Shown: positions 7,699 through 17,264 of the stretch, one piece after another
How the letters are laid out: each line of letters starts with the position of its first letter
Numbering within the stretch: position 1 is the first letter of the stretch
NCBI GenBank assembly: GCA_040506275.1
Contig: JBEVXD010000008.1
Span: forward strand, 62,001-126,000
Direction: 5' to 3'
Source of the DNA: Thiodiazotropha sp040506275
GTDB taxonomy: Bacteria; Pseudomonadota; Gammaproteobacteria; Chromatiales; Chromatiaceae
Length of the DNA stretch: 64,000 nucleotides
Program-made: the position numbers and the translations under genes
The notes under the pieces: generated by a model
Told to the model about the DNA's origin: nothing
Seen by the model: only the letters and a program-made list of their open reading frames with translations
The model's database searches: none

Positions 7699-8490
7699 TT
7701 AACCCGTTTTAGCTTCGCTGTCACGCAGGCGATGGCGTCGCACTAACTCACTGGCCAGGGCCAGATAGGAGGTTGCGCCTCGGGATAGTTTATCGTAAAG
7801 CAATACCGGCAATCCGTGACTTGGTGCCTCGGCTACCCGTACGTTGCGGGGGATAATGGTGTTGAATACTGCATCCTTAAAGTGAGCAAGCAGCTGCCCT
7901 GACACATCTATGGCCAGATTATTTCGGGGATCGTGCATGGTACGCAGAAACCCTTCAATCTTCAGGTCACGATTGAGATGGGAGCGAATCTGTTCGACGG
8001 TATTCATCAGCGCCGACAGTCCCTCAAGGGCATAGTACTCAGTCTGAATGGGGATCAATACGCCATCCGCTGCCACCAGGGCATTGAGGGTGAGCATGTT
8101 CAGGGATGGGGGGCAATCGACCAGAATATAATCATAGCTCTCTTTTGCCGGGGCGAGTGCCAGATCCAACCGTTTCTCTCGCATCGAACTGTTCATCAAA
8201 CCCACCTCTGCGGCGGTCAGATCAGCATTCGAGGGGATGACATCAAAGCCACCTTCAGGGGAGGTCTGCAGGGCGTCGTGCAGGGTGGCATCACCCAGCA
8301 ATAACTCACAACTGGTGACTTCCAGATTGTGCTTATCGATACCGCTGCCCATACTGGCATTTCCCTGGGGATCCAGGTCTACCAACAGAACACGTTTTTT
8401 CATTGCGGCCAGGGATGCCGCCAGATTAACGGTGGTGGTTGTCTTGCCGACACCGCCTTTCTGGTTAGCGATGGAGATGATGTAACCCAT
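7699..8490 (-). CDS. parA: Chromosome-partitioning ATPase ParA (Soj)
   Basis: MinD/ParA-type ATPase that drives segregation of ParB-bound origins and in some species modulates DnaA. It is 263 residues, the short chromosomal type without an N-terminal DNA-binding domain. The deviant Walker A motif KGGVGKTTT starts at residue 11, Walker A' and B regions are VLLVDLDPQGNAS and YILVDCPPSLN. It is co-directional with and next to parB, and 111 bases downstream of rsmG. Confidence 0.98.
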   Translation of the reverse strand: MGYIISIANQKGGVGKTTTTVNLAASLAAMKKRVLLVDLDPQGNASMGSGIDKHNLEVTSCELLLGDATLHDALQTSPEGGFDVIPSNADLTAAEVGLMNSSMREKRLDLALAPAKESYDYILVDCPPSLNMLTLNALVAADGVLIPIQTEYYALEGLSALMNTVEQIRSHLNRDLKIEGFLRTMHDPRNNLAIDVSGQLLAHFKDAVFNTIIPRNVRVAEAPSHGLPVLLYDKLSRGATSYLALASELVRRHRLRDSEAKTG

Positions 8491-8601
8491 GTTGGTCTAC
8501 TTAATTCCACAGTGACAGGAAGAGCCTATCATAACGGTACAGTCGCTCAAGGTGGTAACCTTTCTCTCATGTTGAGTGCCGATGGGGGGCTGATCCCTCG
8601 A

Positions 8602-9282
8602 TTACAGAGCGGTATCCGAAGTGAGCCGGGTCTCTGAAACTACCCTTCTAACCCTAAGCAGGCAGCGTTCTCCCTCAGTAAAAGCTACCTGTAACGGAAT
8701 GATCGTACAATCATAGGCTGCCTTTATCTCTTCGATCTCCAGTTCCGGTACCCGGCCCTTCATGGCCAGTAATTCACTCTCATCACTACGCAGAGCCCGA
8801 CTCAGTTCGAGAAGTTTAGGCAGCGAGGTCAGTGCCCGGGCGGTTATAACCTCGAATGGATGCTCAGCTTGGTACCCCTCTATCCGGCTATGTACCGGTT
8901 CGCAGTGATCCAATCCAAGCTCGAGGACGACCTGACGCAGAAAACGAACTTTTTTGCTATTGCTGTCGAGTAGTGTAAAGCGAATATCGGGGCGCATGAT
9001 TGCCAGAGGTATTCCAGGTAGACCTGGCCCCGTCCCCATATCGAGGCAGTTATTACCCTTCAGATAGGGCAGAAGCACCAGACTGTCGAGTAGATGTCGG
9101 CCCACCATCTCCACAGGATCGCGAACTGCAGTGAGGTTGTAGGCCTTATTCCACTTCGACATCAACGCAAGATAATCCAAAAGCTGGCCCTGTTGGGATT
9201 CACTCAGTGTAATACCCATATGGTCCGCCCCATCTGACAGGCGCATCTGACAAGCGGATCTATCAAATTCAGGTGTCGCCAT
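8602..9282 (-). CDS. rsmG: 16S rRNA (guanine527-N7)-methyltransferase
   Basis: Methylates G527 of 16S rRNA using SAM. It is 226 residues with the RsmG motifs KWNKAYNLTAVRD, HLLDSL and the SAM-binding loop CLDMGTGPGLPGIPLAI. The start overlaps the mnmG stop (TGATG), so translation is probably coupled. An alternative internal Met (residue 22) exists, but the overlap favours the first. Confidence 0.96.
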   Translation of the reverse strand: MATPEFDRSACQMRLSDGADHMGITLSESQQGQLLDYLALMSKWNKAYNLTAVRDPVEMVGRHLLDSLVLLPYLKGNNCLDMGTGPGLPGIPLAIMRPDIRFTLLDSNSKKVRFLRQVVLELGLDHCEPVHSRIEGYQAEHPFEVITARALTSLPKLLELSRALRSDESELLAMKGRVPELEIEEIKAAYDCTIIPLQVAFTEGERCLLRVRRVVSETRLTSDTAL

Positions 9283-11162
9283 CAGGCTGAACGCTTCTTC
9301 AGATGAATCAACAGCAATGAGATCGCTGCAGGTGTTACCCCCGGAATGCGCCCTGCCTGTCCCAAGGTTTCCGGTCTGTGCCTCTGGAATTTTTCCCGTA
9401 CTTCAGAGGAGAGCCCGCGAACGTTCGCATAGTCCAGATCTTGCGGCAGAGTTACTGCTTCATTGGCTCGTTGTTTGTCGATTTCACCTTTCTGACGTTC
9501 GATATAACCGGCATATTTTGCCTGTACCTCCAGCTGCTCGATCTCCTGGGAATTATTAAGGCCGGATCCCAGCTTGGGGATCGTCATCAGATCCCGATAG
9601 GCGACATTTGGCCTTGCCAGCAAATTGAGGGCGCAGGCATCTTTCGACAGGTTTGCGCCGAATATGGCTTCAGCCTGATCTGATTCAACATCGGAGGGTC
9701 GTAACCAGATATCTTTCAAACGCTGTTGCTCTCGCTCAATATTTTCGCGCTTTTCACAAAATGCTTGCCAACGTTGATCATCCACTACCCCAAGCTCTCG
9801 ACCTGTCTCGGTGAGTCGCAGATCAGCATTATCTTCCCTTAGTAGCAGACGGTATTCAGCCCTGCTTGTGAACATCCGGTAGGGTTCCTGGGTGCCCTGG
9901 GTTATCAGGTCATCCACCATCACCCCCATATAGGCCTCGTCCCTTCTGGGAGACCAGGGTTGCTGCTCTTTTGCGTAGCGTGCCGCATTGATTCCTGCGA
10001 GCAGCCCCTGGGCTGCCGCCTCTTCATAGCCGGTGGTGCCGTTGATCTGGCCGGCAAAAAACAACCCTTCGACATGTTTGGTCTCCAGAGAGGCTTTCAG
10101 CTCTCTTGGATCAAAAAAGTCATATTCAATGGCATAGCCTGGCCGGGTAATCTGAGCCTGTTCAAAGCCTTTCATCGATCGCACCAGTTGAAACTGAATA
10201 TCGAATGGCAGACTGGTGGATATCCCATTGGGATAAATCTCGTTGGTATCCAACCCTTCCGGCTCAATAAAGATCTGGTGGGAATCCTTATCGGCAAAGC
10301 GCACGATTTTGTCTTCAATCGAAGGGCAGTAGCGAGGACCAACACCTTCGATAACCCCGGCATACATTGGTGAACGTGAGAGTCCACCACGAATGATCTC
10401 ATGGGTCTGTTGATTGGTATGAGTGATGTGACAACTCACCTGTTGGGGATGCTGATCTCTGGAGCCTAGGAACGAAAAAACTGGTGTCGGTCTGTCCCCA
10501 GGCTGAGCTTGAAGCTGCGAATAGTCGATAGAACGTCCATCGATTCGCGGCGGGGTACCGGTCTTCAAACGCTCGACCCGAAACGGCAGGTCTCTGAGAC
10601 GTTTGGAGAGGGCATTGGATGGCGGATCACCGGCCCGGCCGCCTTCATAGTTTGAGAGGCCGATGTGTATCCGGCCGCCAAGGAACGTACCAACAGTAAG
10701 CACCACCGCTTCGGCGCGAAATTTAAGCCCCATCTGGGTGACAACGCCCGTGACTTTATCCTGTTCAACCAACAGATCATCCACTGCTTGCTGAAACAGC
10801 TGAAGGTTGGGTTGATTTTCCAGTAGATGACGAATCGCTGCTTTGTAGCGTACCCGATCAGCCTGAGCCCTGGTTGCCCTGACTGCTGCACCTTTGCGAG
10901 AGTTGAGGGTCCGGAACTGAATACCACCCAAATCGGCGGCATGCGCCATGGCCCCACCCAGCGCATCCACCTCTTTGACCAAATGGCCTTTACCGATGCC
11001 ACCAATCGCTGGATTGCAACTCATTTGACCAAGGGTTTCGATATTGTGGGTCAGCAGCAGGGTTCGGGAACCCATGCGAGCAGCTGCCAGTGCCGCCTCA
11101 GTACCGGCATGTCCGCCTCCAACCACAATCACATCAAACTTATCGGTAAATAACATTGTCAT
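9282..11162 (-). CDS. mnmG: tRNA U34 carboxymethylaminomethyl synthesis protein, FAD subunit
   Basis: FAD-dependent partner of MnmE that makes the cmnm5 modification at wobble U34 of several tRNAs. It is 626 residues. The FAD-binding GGGHAGTEAALAAARMG is at the N terminus; NPAIGGIGKGHLVKEVDALGG and the conserved middle and C-terminal regions (ITQGTQEPYRMFTSRAEYR; GRIPGVTPAAISLLLIHLK) are intact. Two ATGs lie two codons apart (11162 and 11156) and either could be the start. In many gammaproteobacteria it sits beside mnmE; here about 4.7 kb separates them. Confidence 0.97.
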   Translation of the reverse strand: MTMLFTDKFDVIVVGGGHAGTEAALAAARMGSRTLLLTHNIETLGQMSCNPAIGGIGKGHLVKEVDALGGAMAHAADLGGIQFRTLNSRKGAAVRATRAQADRVRYKAAIRHLLENQPNLQLFQQAVDDLLVEQDKVTGVVTQMGLKFRAEAVVLTVGTFLGGRIHIGLSNYEGGRAGDPPSNALSKRLRDLPFRVERLKTGTPPRIDGRSIDYSQLQAQPGDRPTPVFSFLGSRDQHPQQVSCHITHTNQQTHEIIRGGLSRSPMYAGVIEGVGPRYCPSIEDKIVRFADKDSHQIFIEPEGLDTNEIYPNGISTSLPFDIQFQLVRSMKGFEQAQITRPGYAIEYDFFDPRELKASLETKHVEGLFFAGQINGTTGYEEAAAQGLLAGINAARYAKEQQPWSPRRDEAYMGVMVDDLITQGTQEPYRMFTSRAEYRLLLREDNADLRLTETGRELGVVDDQRWQAFCEKRENIEREQQRLKDIWLRPSDVESDQAEAIFGANLSKDACALNLLARPNVAYRDLMTIPKLGSGLNNSQEIEQLEVQAKYAGYIERQKGEIDKQRANEAVTLPQDLDYANVRGLSSEVREKFQRHRPETLGQAGRIPGVTPAAISLLLIHLKKRSA

Positions 11163-11629
11163 AATTAAGCGTTAAATGGCCGCTAACCGTAGATCAGAAA
11201 TTGACATATATGGTATGTAAATAGCGATTTCTGATAAAAAGAACCAACGAACCCGCTATTTTAACTGATTCATAGGATGAATGAGATATTTAACAGGAAA
11301 CATCTAATTCACTATAGTCATTTATCTGATCCTGAGCGTCCCTTCTACTCCTGAAAATGAGCAGGACAAAGGGGGTTGAGTAATCAGGCAGCTTTTTACA
11401 TCACCCCACAAAGGAAGAGGGAGTTAGTGAAAGTATCTATGAATCCAACTTAAATCAGGCAGTCTGTGTTCAGCAATGAGCAACTCAGGCCGAATAACAA
11501 CCTGTAGTTATCAGGTTGAGCAGTTAGCGTATAGAAAGAAACTGTGGATGATTGAATCTGCAGGGCAAAAAACCACGCGGGAAACCTGACAACATCCGGT
11601 TTCCTTTGATCAATAAGAAGAGGCAAGTA
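11163..11629. other. Divergent intergenic region between mnmG and the MoxR gene
   Basis: Roughly 470 bases that must hold the leftward mnmG promoter and the rightward MoxR promoter. I find no clear promoter pair. One near-match to a DnaA box (TGTGGATGA, 11543-11551) is too weak to call. No repeat or small gene stands out. Confidence 0.5.
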
Positions 11630-12547
11630 ATGGGTTCTGAATTAGGTGGGGTGATGAAAGCGGCAGGTAGCATCCTGCTGGGAAAGCAGGAGGTGGTCAA
11701 ACTCTCTTTGACTTGTCTTTTAGCCAGGGGCCATCTGTTGATCGAAGATGTACCTGGCGTAGGCAAAACCACATTGGCCCATACCCTGGCCCATCTTCTG
11801 GGCCTGCACTACCAACGCATCCAATTCACCAGCGACCTACTGCCTGCGGACATCATCGGTGTCTCAATCTATGAAGCCAAGCAGCAGAGTTTTCAGTTCC
11901 ATCGAGGCCCGATATTCGCACAACTGGTACTCGCGGATGAGATCAATCGCGCCACTCCCAAGGCCCAGAGTGCTCTGCTTGAAGCCATGGAGGAACGGCA
12001 GGTAACCACTGACGGGAAGACCTATACACTACCTGAACCCTTTTTTGTTATCGCCACGCAAAATCCCAGTCACCAGGTGGGTACTTTCCCTTTGCCGGAA
12101 TCCCAGCTTGATCGTTTCCTGATGCGTATTAACATCGGTTATCCTGGACGGGCCGCTGAGCGGGATCTACTGGCAGGGGGTGACCGTCGTGCTGCGTTGG
12201 AAGATCATCCAGTAGTACTCGACACGCAAAGTCTCTTCGAATATCAGAAACAGGTGGCAGAGGTACATGTAGCTGATGCCCTGATTGACTATTGTCAGGA
12301 CATTCTGGCTCACACCAGAAACATGCCAGATTACCGCCTCGGGTTATCACCCAGAGCTGGTTTGGCAATACTCCAAGCTGCCCGCGCATGGGCCTTTCTT
12401 GAAGATCGTGATCTTGTTTTACCTGAGGATCTACAAGCCGTACTGCCTGCCACTATCGGCCATCGATTACAGACTTCCGGTGAGAAGAGTGGTATCAGCG
12501 GGGATGGTCTGGTCAAGGATCTTCTAAACAAGGTACCTCTACCATAG
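11630..12547 (+). CDS. MoxR-family AAA+ ATPase
   Basis: A 305-residue AAA+ chaperone-like ATPase. Walker A is VPGVGKTTLA (about 41-50), Walker B is LVLADEINRATP (about 99-110), and sensor 1 is VIATQNP. The MoxR-type C-terminal lid contains YRLGLSPRAGLAILQAARAWA. The ATG at 11630 is chosen because GAGG precedes it by 6 bases and the family starts just ahead of this domain; a TTG at 11552 would add 26 unusual residues. The stop codon abuts the ATG of the DUF58 gene, forming a moxR-DUF58-transglutaminase set. Such sets are thought to help mature or fold surface or metalloproteins; the client here is unknown. Confidence 0.93.
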   Translation: MGSELGGVMKAAGSILLGKQEVVKLSLTCLLARGHLLIEDVPGVGKTTLAHTLAHLLGLHYQRIQFTSDLLPADIIGVSIYEAKQQSFQFHRGPIFAQLVLADEINRATPKAQSALLEAMEERQVTTDGKTYTLPEPFFVIATQNPSHQVGTFPLPESQLDRFLMRINIGYPGRAAERDLLAGGDRRAALEDHPVVLDTQSLFEYQKQVAEVHVADALIDYCQDILAHTRNMPDYRLGLSPRAGLAILQAARAWAFLEDRDLVLPEDLQAVLPATIGHRLQTSGEKSGISGDGLVKDLLNKVPLP

Positions 12548-13516
12548 ATGTTAAAAAACGCCCTCTATTCCTGGATAAAGCAATTTCGCCGTCAGGCAAA
12601 ACCTGATCTGCAAGGTGGGGTAACCATTCAGGCACGCAGCATCTACATCCTGCCGACTAAACAGGGAATACTGCTCGCCATGGTACTGTTGGCGATGTTG
12701 GCAGGCTCGATCAATTACGGCAGTAACCTGGGTCATCTTGCAACCTTTCTTCTTGGGGGAATCTGGATCACCAGCATTCTCCACACCTGGCGGAATCTGT
12801 TGGGTTTAAAGCTTCAGCCACAACATGTCGATTCAGTATTTGCAGGTGAAACAGCAGATTTCTCGCTATCCCTGATCAATCCTTCAAATCTCGATCGATT
12901 CGGTATCACGCTAAAGCATCGCAAGACCAACGGTGACAGCATCGATATACCAAATAGTGAGCGCTTACCCATCCATCTACCGCTTTCGAGCCGTAAGCGC
13001 GGTATATTCCCTCTACCTCAGGTCTCTCTTCACACCACCTATCCTCTTGGACTTTTTCATGCCTGGACCTATGCTCAACTTGATCTAAATTGTCTCGTCT
13101 ATCCGAAACCTGCTGAGCAAGGAGAGCCACCGGTAACTACCAGCTATACAAGTAGTAACAGTGGAGACCGGGGGGTAGGCGCCGATGACTTTGTTGGTTT
13201 ACGAGCTTTCCGTTCCGGTGACTCACCAAAACATATCGACTGGAAGGCCTACGCAAAAAAGCAGGGGTTGTTGAGCAAACAGTTCGGTGGTGATCGACAT
13301 ATTGAGATACGACTTGATTGGGATCTTATACCCGAGCAGGAACCTGAGAGACGCCTCAGTCTGCTATGTCGATTCATCATTCAGCAAGAGGAGCAGCGGC
13401 ACGCCTACTCCCTGCATATACCTGGTGTTTCCATTCCCTGTGATCTGGGCACCAATCATATGCAGAAGTGCCTCTCCGCATTAGCCAAATTCGGTTATCA
13501 AAATGCTCACCACTGA
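12548..13516 (+). CDS. DUF58 domain protein
   Basis: This 322-residue protein has two N-terminal hydrophobic segments (about 35-75), then a cytoplasmic or periplasmic beta-rich region. The DUF58 motif FRSGDSPKHIDWKAYAKK is followed by a von Willebrand-A-like C-terminal part. DUF58 proteins pair with MoxR ATPases. It starts at the base after the MoxR stop codon and overlaps the transglutaminase gene by 14 bases, so the three are one operon. No enzymatic activity can be claimed. Confidence 0.9.
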   Translation: MLKNALYSWIKQFRRQAKPDLQGGVTIQARSIYILPTKQGILLAMVLLAMLAGSINYGSNLGHLATFLLGGIWITSILHTWRNLLGLKLQPQHVDSVFAGETADFSLSLINPSNLDRFGITLKHRKTNGDSIDIPNSERLPIHLPLSSRKRGIFPLPQVSLHTTYPLGLFHAWTYAQLDLNCLVYPKPAEQGEPPVTTSYTSSNSGDRGVGADDFVGLRAFRSGDSPKHIDWKAYAKKQGLLSKQFGGDRHIEIRLDWDLIPEQEPERRLSLLCRFIIQQEEQRHAYSLHIPGVSIPCDLGTNHMQKCLSALAKFGYQNAHH

Positions 13517-15479
13517 ACACAGCCTGACCGCTCGTCAACACCATATGGTTAGTCTCTTTACCGGTCTGGCCATTCTGCCTCATGGGTTGCATCTGCCGAC
13601 GCCGATTTCACTGTTTCTGCTATTTCTTTTGTTATGGCGATTTATTAGCCTTCGCTATAACCAGCTACAACCTGGCAGATGGTTACTGGTACTCTTAACC
13701 TTGAGTGGCGTATTTCTGGTTTTCAATCAATTTCATACATTGATTGGTCGCGATGCTGGGGTTGGTCTACTCACTGTAATGATGATGCTCAAAACCTTGG
13801 AAGTTAGAAAAAGACGGGATATTTACAACGCTGTTTTTATCTCTTACTTCGTTATTGTTACCCACTTTCTATTCAATCAATCAATGGCGATGGCACTCTA
13901 CCTGAGTCTCATCATGGTCTGTTTAACTGCCCTACTGATTGAGATAAATCGTATAAAGCCATCGCACCGCAGCTATACCTCTTTTGCCAGAACAGCGATC
14001 ATTACACTTCAGGCCGTTCCCATTGCAATCGTTCTTTTTGTTATTTTTCCTCGCATCACACATCCACTCTGGAGTCTTGGTATTGGTGCCAGCGGAACAA
14101 CAGGACTCAGCGATCGTGTCTCCCCCGGTCAGTTTGCGGAGCTGGTCGAATCACCCGAGGTTGCCTTTCGGGTAAGTTTCGACAAACAACCACCAGAACC
14201 TGAACTTCGTTACTGGCGCGGCTTGGTGATTTGGGACACGGATGGTATGAGTTGGTTCAACAAAGCAAACCAAAGACCTCAACCGCAGATTACCGTTCGG
14301 GATACTGGAGAAGTTAGCTACGAAGTCTTTCTCGAAGCCCACCAGAAAAACTGGCTCTATGCACTCGATCTGCCAATTAAATCAAATGTAACATCGACTA
14401 TCACCGCTGACTTTTTATTACGTAGTGATCGACCTGTTACCCAATCACTACAATACAGGGTTTGGTCGACAACAGAAAAGCAGAGCAGAATGCTTTTACC
14501 GGGTATGAAAGAGAGGGCTGAGGAACTACCTGACAATGTTACCCAACGCCAATTTGATCTGGTTGCTGGCTGGCAGAAAAAGAGTGGGGATCCTCGGGAA
14601 ATCGTCGAACAGGCACTCTCGCATTTTAACAAGCAACCCTATGTCTACACCCTCTCTCCACCTCGCTATATCAATAATCCTATAGACGAATTTCTATTCG
14701 AAGGTCGTGAAGGATTCTGCGAACACTTTGCTACGAGTTTTTCTCAACTGATGAGAATTGCCGGTATTCCCACCCGTCTGATATTGGGTTATCAGGGAGG
14801 TGAGTACAACGAGATGGGCGACTATTTCATCATACGACAATATGACGCTCATGCCTGGACAGAAGTTTGGCTTGAAGATAGTGGATGGCTGAGAGTCGAT
14901 CCCACTGTGGCAGTTGCTCCGGAAAGAGTACGCTTTCCGATAAGGGCGGATTTTGGTGAGCAGGGCTCACCTGTGATGTTTCAACTGGATGACTCAGGCT
15001 TTGTTGGATCAAACCTGCGTCGTTTTGCTCATATGTTGGATAGTGCCAATGTAGAGTGGCGACGTTGGGTGATTGGATATAGTCGTGAACATCAATTCTC
15101 ACTGATGCGCAATTTCGGATTTGATGCACTAACCCCGCTTCAATGGAGTCTGCTCACCATAGCACTTATTTCTATCCCACTGATTCTTGTCACGCTGCGG
15201 CTGGTACTTTCAGGACGAAAAAAACCCACTCCAGTAATTCTCGCCTATCGTCTTTTTTGCAAGCGTCTTGCTCGGTTGGGTATCACTCGGGAAATTCATG
15301 AAGGACCGATGGATTATGCAAAAAGAGCAATCAGCGCAAGACCCGACCTGACCCCATCCATTAGCAGAATTACTGCTCTATACATCAAAGTGCAGTATGG
15401 CCCCAACCCGGACAAAACTCAGACCCAAGCCTTAATTCGACAGGTCAGGCAGTTTCGCCCAAGCCGTCAAAAAGCCTAG
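13503..15479 (+). CDS. TgpA-type membrane transglutaminase-like protein (DUF3488)
   Basis: This 658-residue protein has about five to seven membrane helices in the first 200 residues (DUF3488), a periplasmic transglutaminase-like core, a further membrane helix near 555-575 and a C-terminal DUF4129-like tail. The catalytic triad is visible: Cys in EGFCEHFA (about 405), His in YDAHAWTEVWL (about 450) and Asp in WLRVDPT (about 466). It resembles Pseudomonas TgpA. Genes of this kind end moxR-DUF58 operons in many gammaproteobacteria. The natural substrate is not known from sequence. Confidence 0.93.
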   Translation: MLTTEHSLTARQHHMVSLFTGLAILPHGLHLPTPISLFLLFLLLWRFISLRYNQLQPGRWLLVLLTLSGVFLVFNQFHTLIGRDAGVGLLTVMMMLKTLEVRKRRDIYNAVFISYFVIVTHFLFNQSMAMALYLSLIMVCLTALLIEINRIKPSHRSYTSFARTAIITLQAVPIAIVLFVIFPRITHPLWSLGIGASGTTGLSDRVSPGQFAELVESPEVAFRVSFDKQPPEPELRYWRGLVIWDTDGMSWFNKANQRPQPQITVRDTGEVSYEVFLEAHQKNWLYALDLPIKSNVTSTITADFLLRSDRPVTQSLQYRVWSTTEKQSRMLLPGMKERAEELPDNVTQRQFDLVAGWQKKSGDPREIVEQALSHFNKQPYVYTLSPPRYINNPIDEFLFEGREGFCEHFATSFSQLMRIAGIPTRLILGYQGGEYNEMGDYFIIRQYDAHAWTEVWLEDSGWLRVDPTVAVAPERVRFPIRADFGEQGSPVMFQLDDSGFVGSNLRRFAHMLDSANVEWRRWVIGYSREHQFSLMRNFGFDALTPLQWSLLTIALISIPLILVTLRLVLSGRKKPTPVILAYRLFCKRLARLGITREIHEGPMDYAKRAISARPDLTPSISRITALYIKVQYGPNPDKTQTQALIRQVRQFRPSRQKA

Positions 15480-15543
15480 CGTAGTGTTCTACACTAGGGT
15501 GCCTCTCTCTACATTGCAGAGTCTGTTAACCCTTAGTGGGTTA

Positions 15544-15780
15544 TCAGTCATGCAGGATTGTATAGAGTTTGTCTTTTAGAAGAAGACGACGTTTTTTCAT
15601 CTCCTCAATATGGTAGTCAGAGACCGGTGTACTCAACTCTTCCAGATTACGAATATGGGCATCCAGCCAGTCGTACTCATCCATCAGATTATGGAAAACC
15701 TCATTGCTCTTGCGCAGGCCTACAATCTTATCGGCAAATTCTGGAAACTCGTGCAAAAGATCGTGTGATTCACCCAGCAT
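15544..15780 (-). CDS. YdcH-family (DUF465) small protein
   Basis: A 78-residue, highly charged, mostly helical protein of the DUF465/YdcH family (HEFPEFADKIVGLRKSNEVF, then LDAHIRNLEE and MKKRRLLLKDKLYTIL). The function of the family is unknown. A purine-rich AGGAGAGAGAG ribosome site precedes the ATG. It is convergent with the transglutaminase gene and lies in front of mnmE on the other side. Confidence 0.88.
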   Translation of the reverse strand: MLGESHDLLHEFPEFADKIVGLRKSNEVFHNLMDEYDWLDAHIRNLEELSTPVSDYHIEEMKKRRLLLKDKLYTILHD

Positions 15781-15904
15781 CTCTCTCTCCTCTTATTATG
15801 AACCCCTATTTCAACACCTTAATCGTTACATGGCTATGACAACAATGTACTGAATCAAGAAAAAACCAGGAAGTAAAAATTTTTTTAGATCGGAAAGCAG
15901 ACAG

Positions 15905-17251
15905 CTACTTTCCAATACAGAAACTCGAAAATATCCGACCCAGCAGATCGTCAGCAGTAAATTCACCGGTGATTTCAGATAGTGCTTGCTGAGTATATCT
16001 CAGATCTTCGGCGAGTAGTTCTCCTGCCTGATCCCGTTGCAAGCTCAGTTTGCCATGGTCGAGATATTGCAAAGCCCGCTGAAGAGCATCCAGATGCCGG
16101 CGACGGGCGATAAATTCACCTTCGTTCTGATCAAGGTATCCGGCGCAATGTTTAAGGTGATCATTCAGTAGCTCTATCCCCAACCCCTGTTTCGCAGATA
16201 GCGCAATTTCGACACCTGAATCTGATTCCCGGATCTCTGGTTGCCTGTTGGTAATATCAATTTTATTTCGAATCAGGGTGAGTGGTACACCTTCCGGCAG
16301 TATTGTATCGTCCTGCGCCAAATGATCCGGATCAGATTGATCATCAAAAACCCACAATACTCTATCGGCCTCGGCCATCTGCTGTTTTGCCCGGCGAATA
16401 CCCTCTGCTTCAATAGGATCGGCACTTTCACGCAAACCGGCTGTGTCGATAATATGTAGAGGAATGCCATCGATACTGATGCGTTCCTTCAGAATATCCC
16501 GAGTGGTGCCTGGAATCTCAGTAACAATTGCCGAATCTGTCCCTGCCAGAGCATTTAACAAACTCGATTTACCGGCATTCGGTCGCCCAGCAATAACCAG
16601 AGTCAGGCCGTCCCGTAACACTTTACCGCTCTGCGCGGAATTGAAAGTCTTTTCTACTGCATCAATAACTGTAAGTAATTGCTTACTAACATGACCATCA
16701 CTTAGAAAATCTATCTCTTCTTCCGGAAAGTCGATAGCCGCTTCTACATACAGCCGTAACTCGATCAGTTGTTCGACATGTTGTGCGATTCGTCGAGAAA
16801 AAGTGCCCTGCAATGTGCGACTGGCCAGACGGGCAGCGGCTTGACTCTGTGCATCAATCAGATCCGCAATCGCCTCAGCCTGAACTAAATCCAATTTATC
16901 ATTCAGAAATGCCCGTTCACTGAACTCTCCTGGTTGAGCAAGTCTGGCCCCTGCGTTCAGAACAGCCTGCAGCAGAAGATCCATAACAACAGGACCACCA
17001 TGCCCCTGAAGTTCCAACACATCCTCCCCTGTAAAGGAGTGGGGGCCAGAAAAGAAGAGGGCTATCCCTTTATCGATGATCTGTTGATCACTATCGCGAA
17101 AATCGACCAGTTTGGCCTGTCTGGGAGGGGGGAGTGTTCCGATCAGGGTCTTTGCAATCTCTTGGCAGCCGGTTCCGCTGATCCGAACTATACCCACCCC
17201 ACCACGACCGGGTGGGGTGGCAACTGCGGCGATCGTATCACGCAGTGTCAT
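15905..17251 (-). CDS. mnmE: tRNA modification GTPase MnmE (TrmE)
   Basis: G protein that works with MnmG in cmnm5U34 tRNA modification. It is 448 residues with an N-terminal tetrahydrofolate-binding domain (MTLRDTIAAVATPPGRGGVG), a helical domain interrupted by a G domain (GRPNAGKSSLLNAL, GTTRD, DTAGLR, RNKID), and the invariant C-terminal FCIGK whose Cys is needed for activity. It starts 13 bases downstream of yidC. Confidence 0.98.
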   Translation of the reverse strand: MTLRDTIAAVATPPGRGGVGIVRISGTGCQEIAKTLIGTLPPPRQAKLVDFRDSDQQIIDKGIALFFSGPHSFTGEDVLELQGHGGPVVMDLLLQAVLNAGARLAQPGEFSERAFLNDKLDLVQAEAIADLIDAQSQAAARLASRTLQGTFSRRIAQHVEQLIELRLYVEAAIDFPEEEIDFLSDGHVSKQLLTVIDAVEKTFNSAQSGKVLRDGLTLVIAGRPNAGKSSLLNALAGTDSAIVTEIPGTTRDILKERISIDGIPLHIIDTAGLRESADPIEAEGIRRAKQQMAEADRVLWVFDDQSDPDHLAQDDTILPEGVPLTLIRNKIDITNRQPEIRESDSGVEIALSAKQGLGIELLNDHLKHCAGYLDQNEGEFIARRRHLDALQRALQYLDHGKLSLQRDQAGELLAEDLRYTQQALSEITGEFTADDLLGRIFSSFCIGK

Positions 17252-17264
17252 ATTCCTATCTTAA

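Noticed and set aside
11543..11551. DnaA-box-like TGTGGATGA near mnmG
   Set aside because: Alone, with one mismatch, no AT-rich block and no partner boxes; the dnaA-dnaN spacer is far better as an origin.
11552..11629. Upstream TTG extension of the MoxR gene
   Set aside because: Adds residues unlike the family, while the ATG at 11630 has a proper ribosome site.
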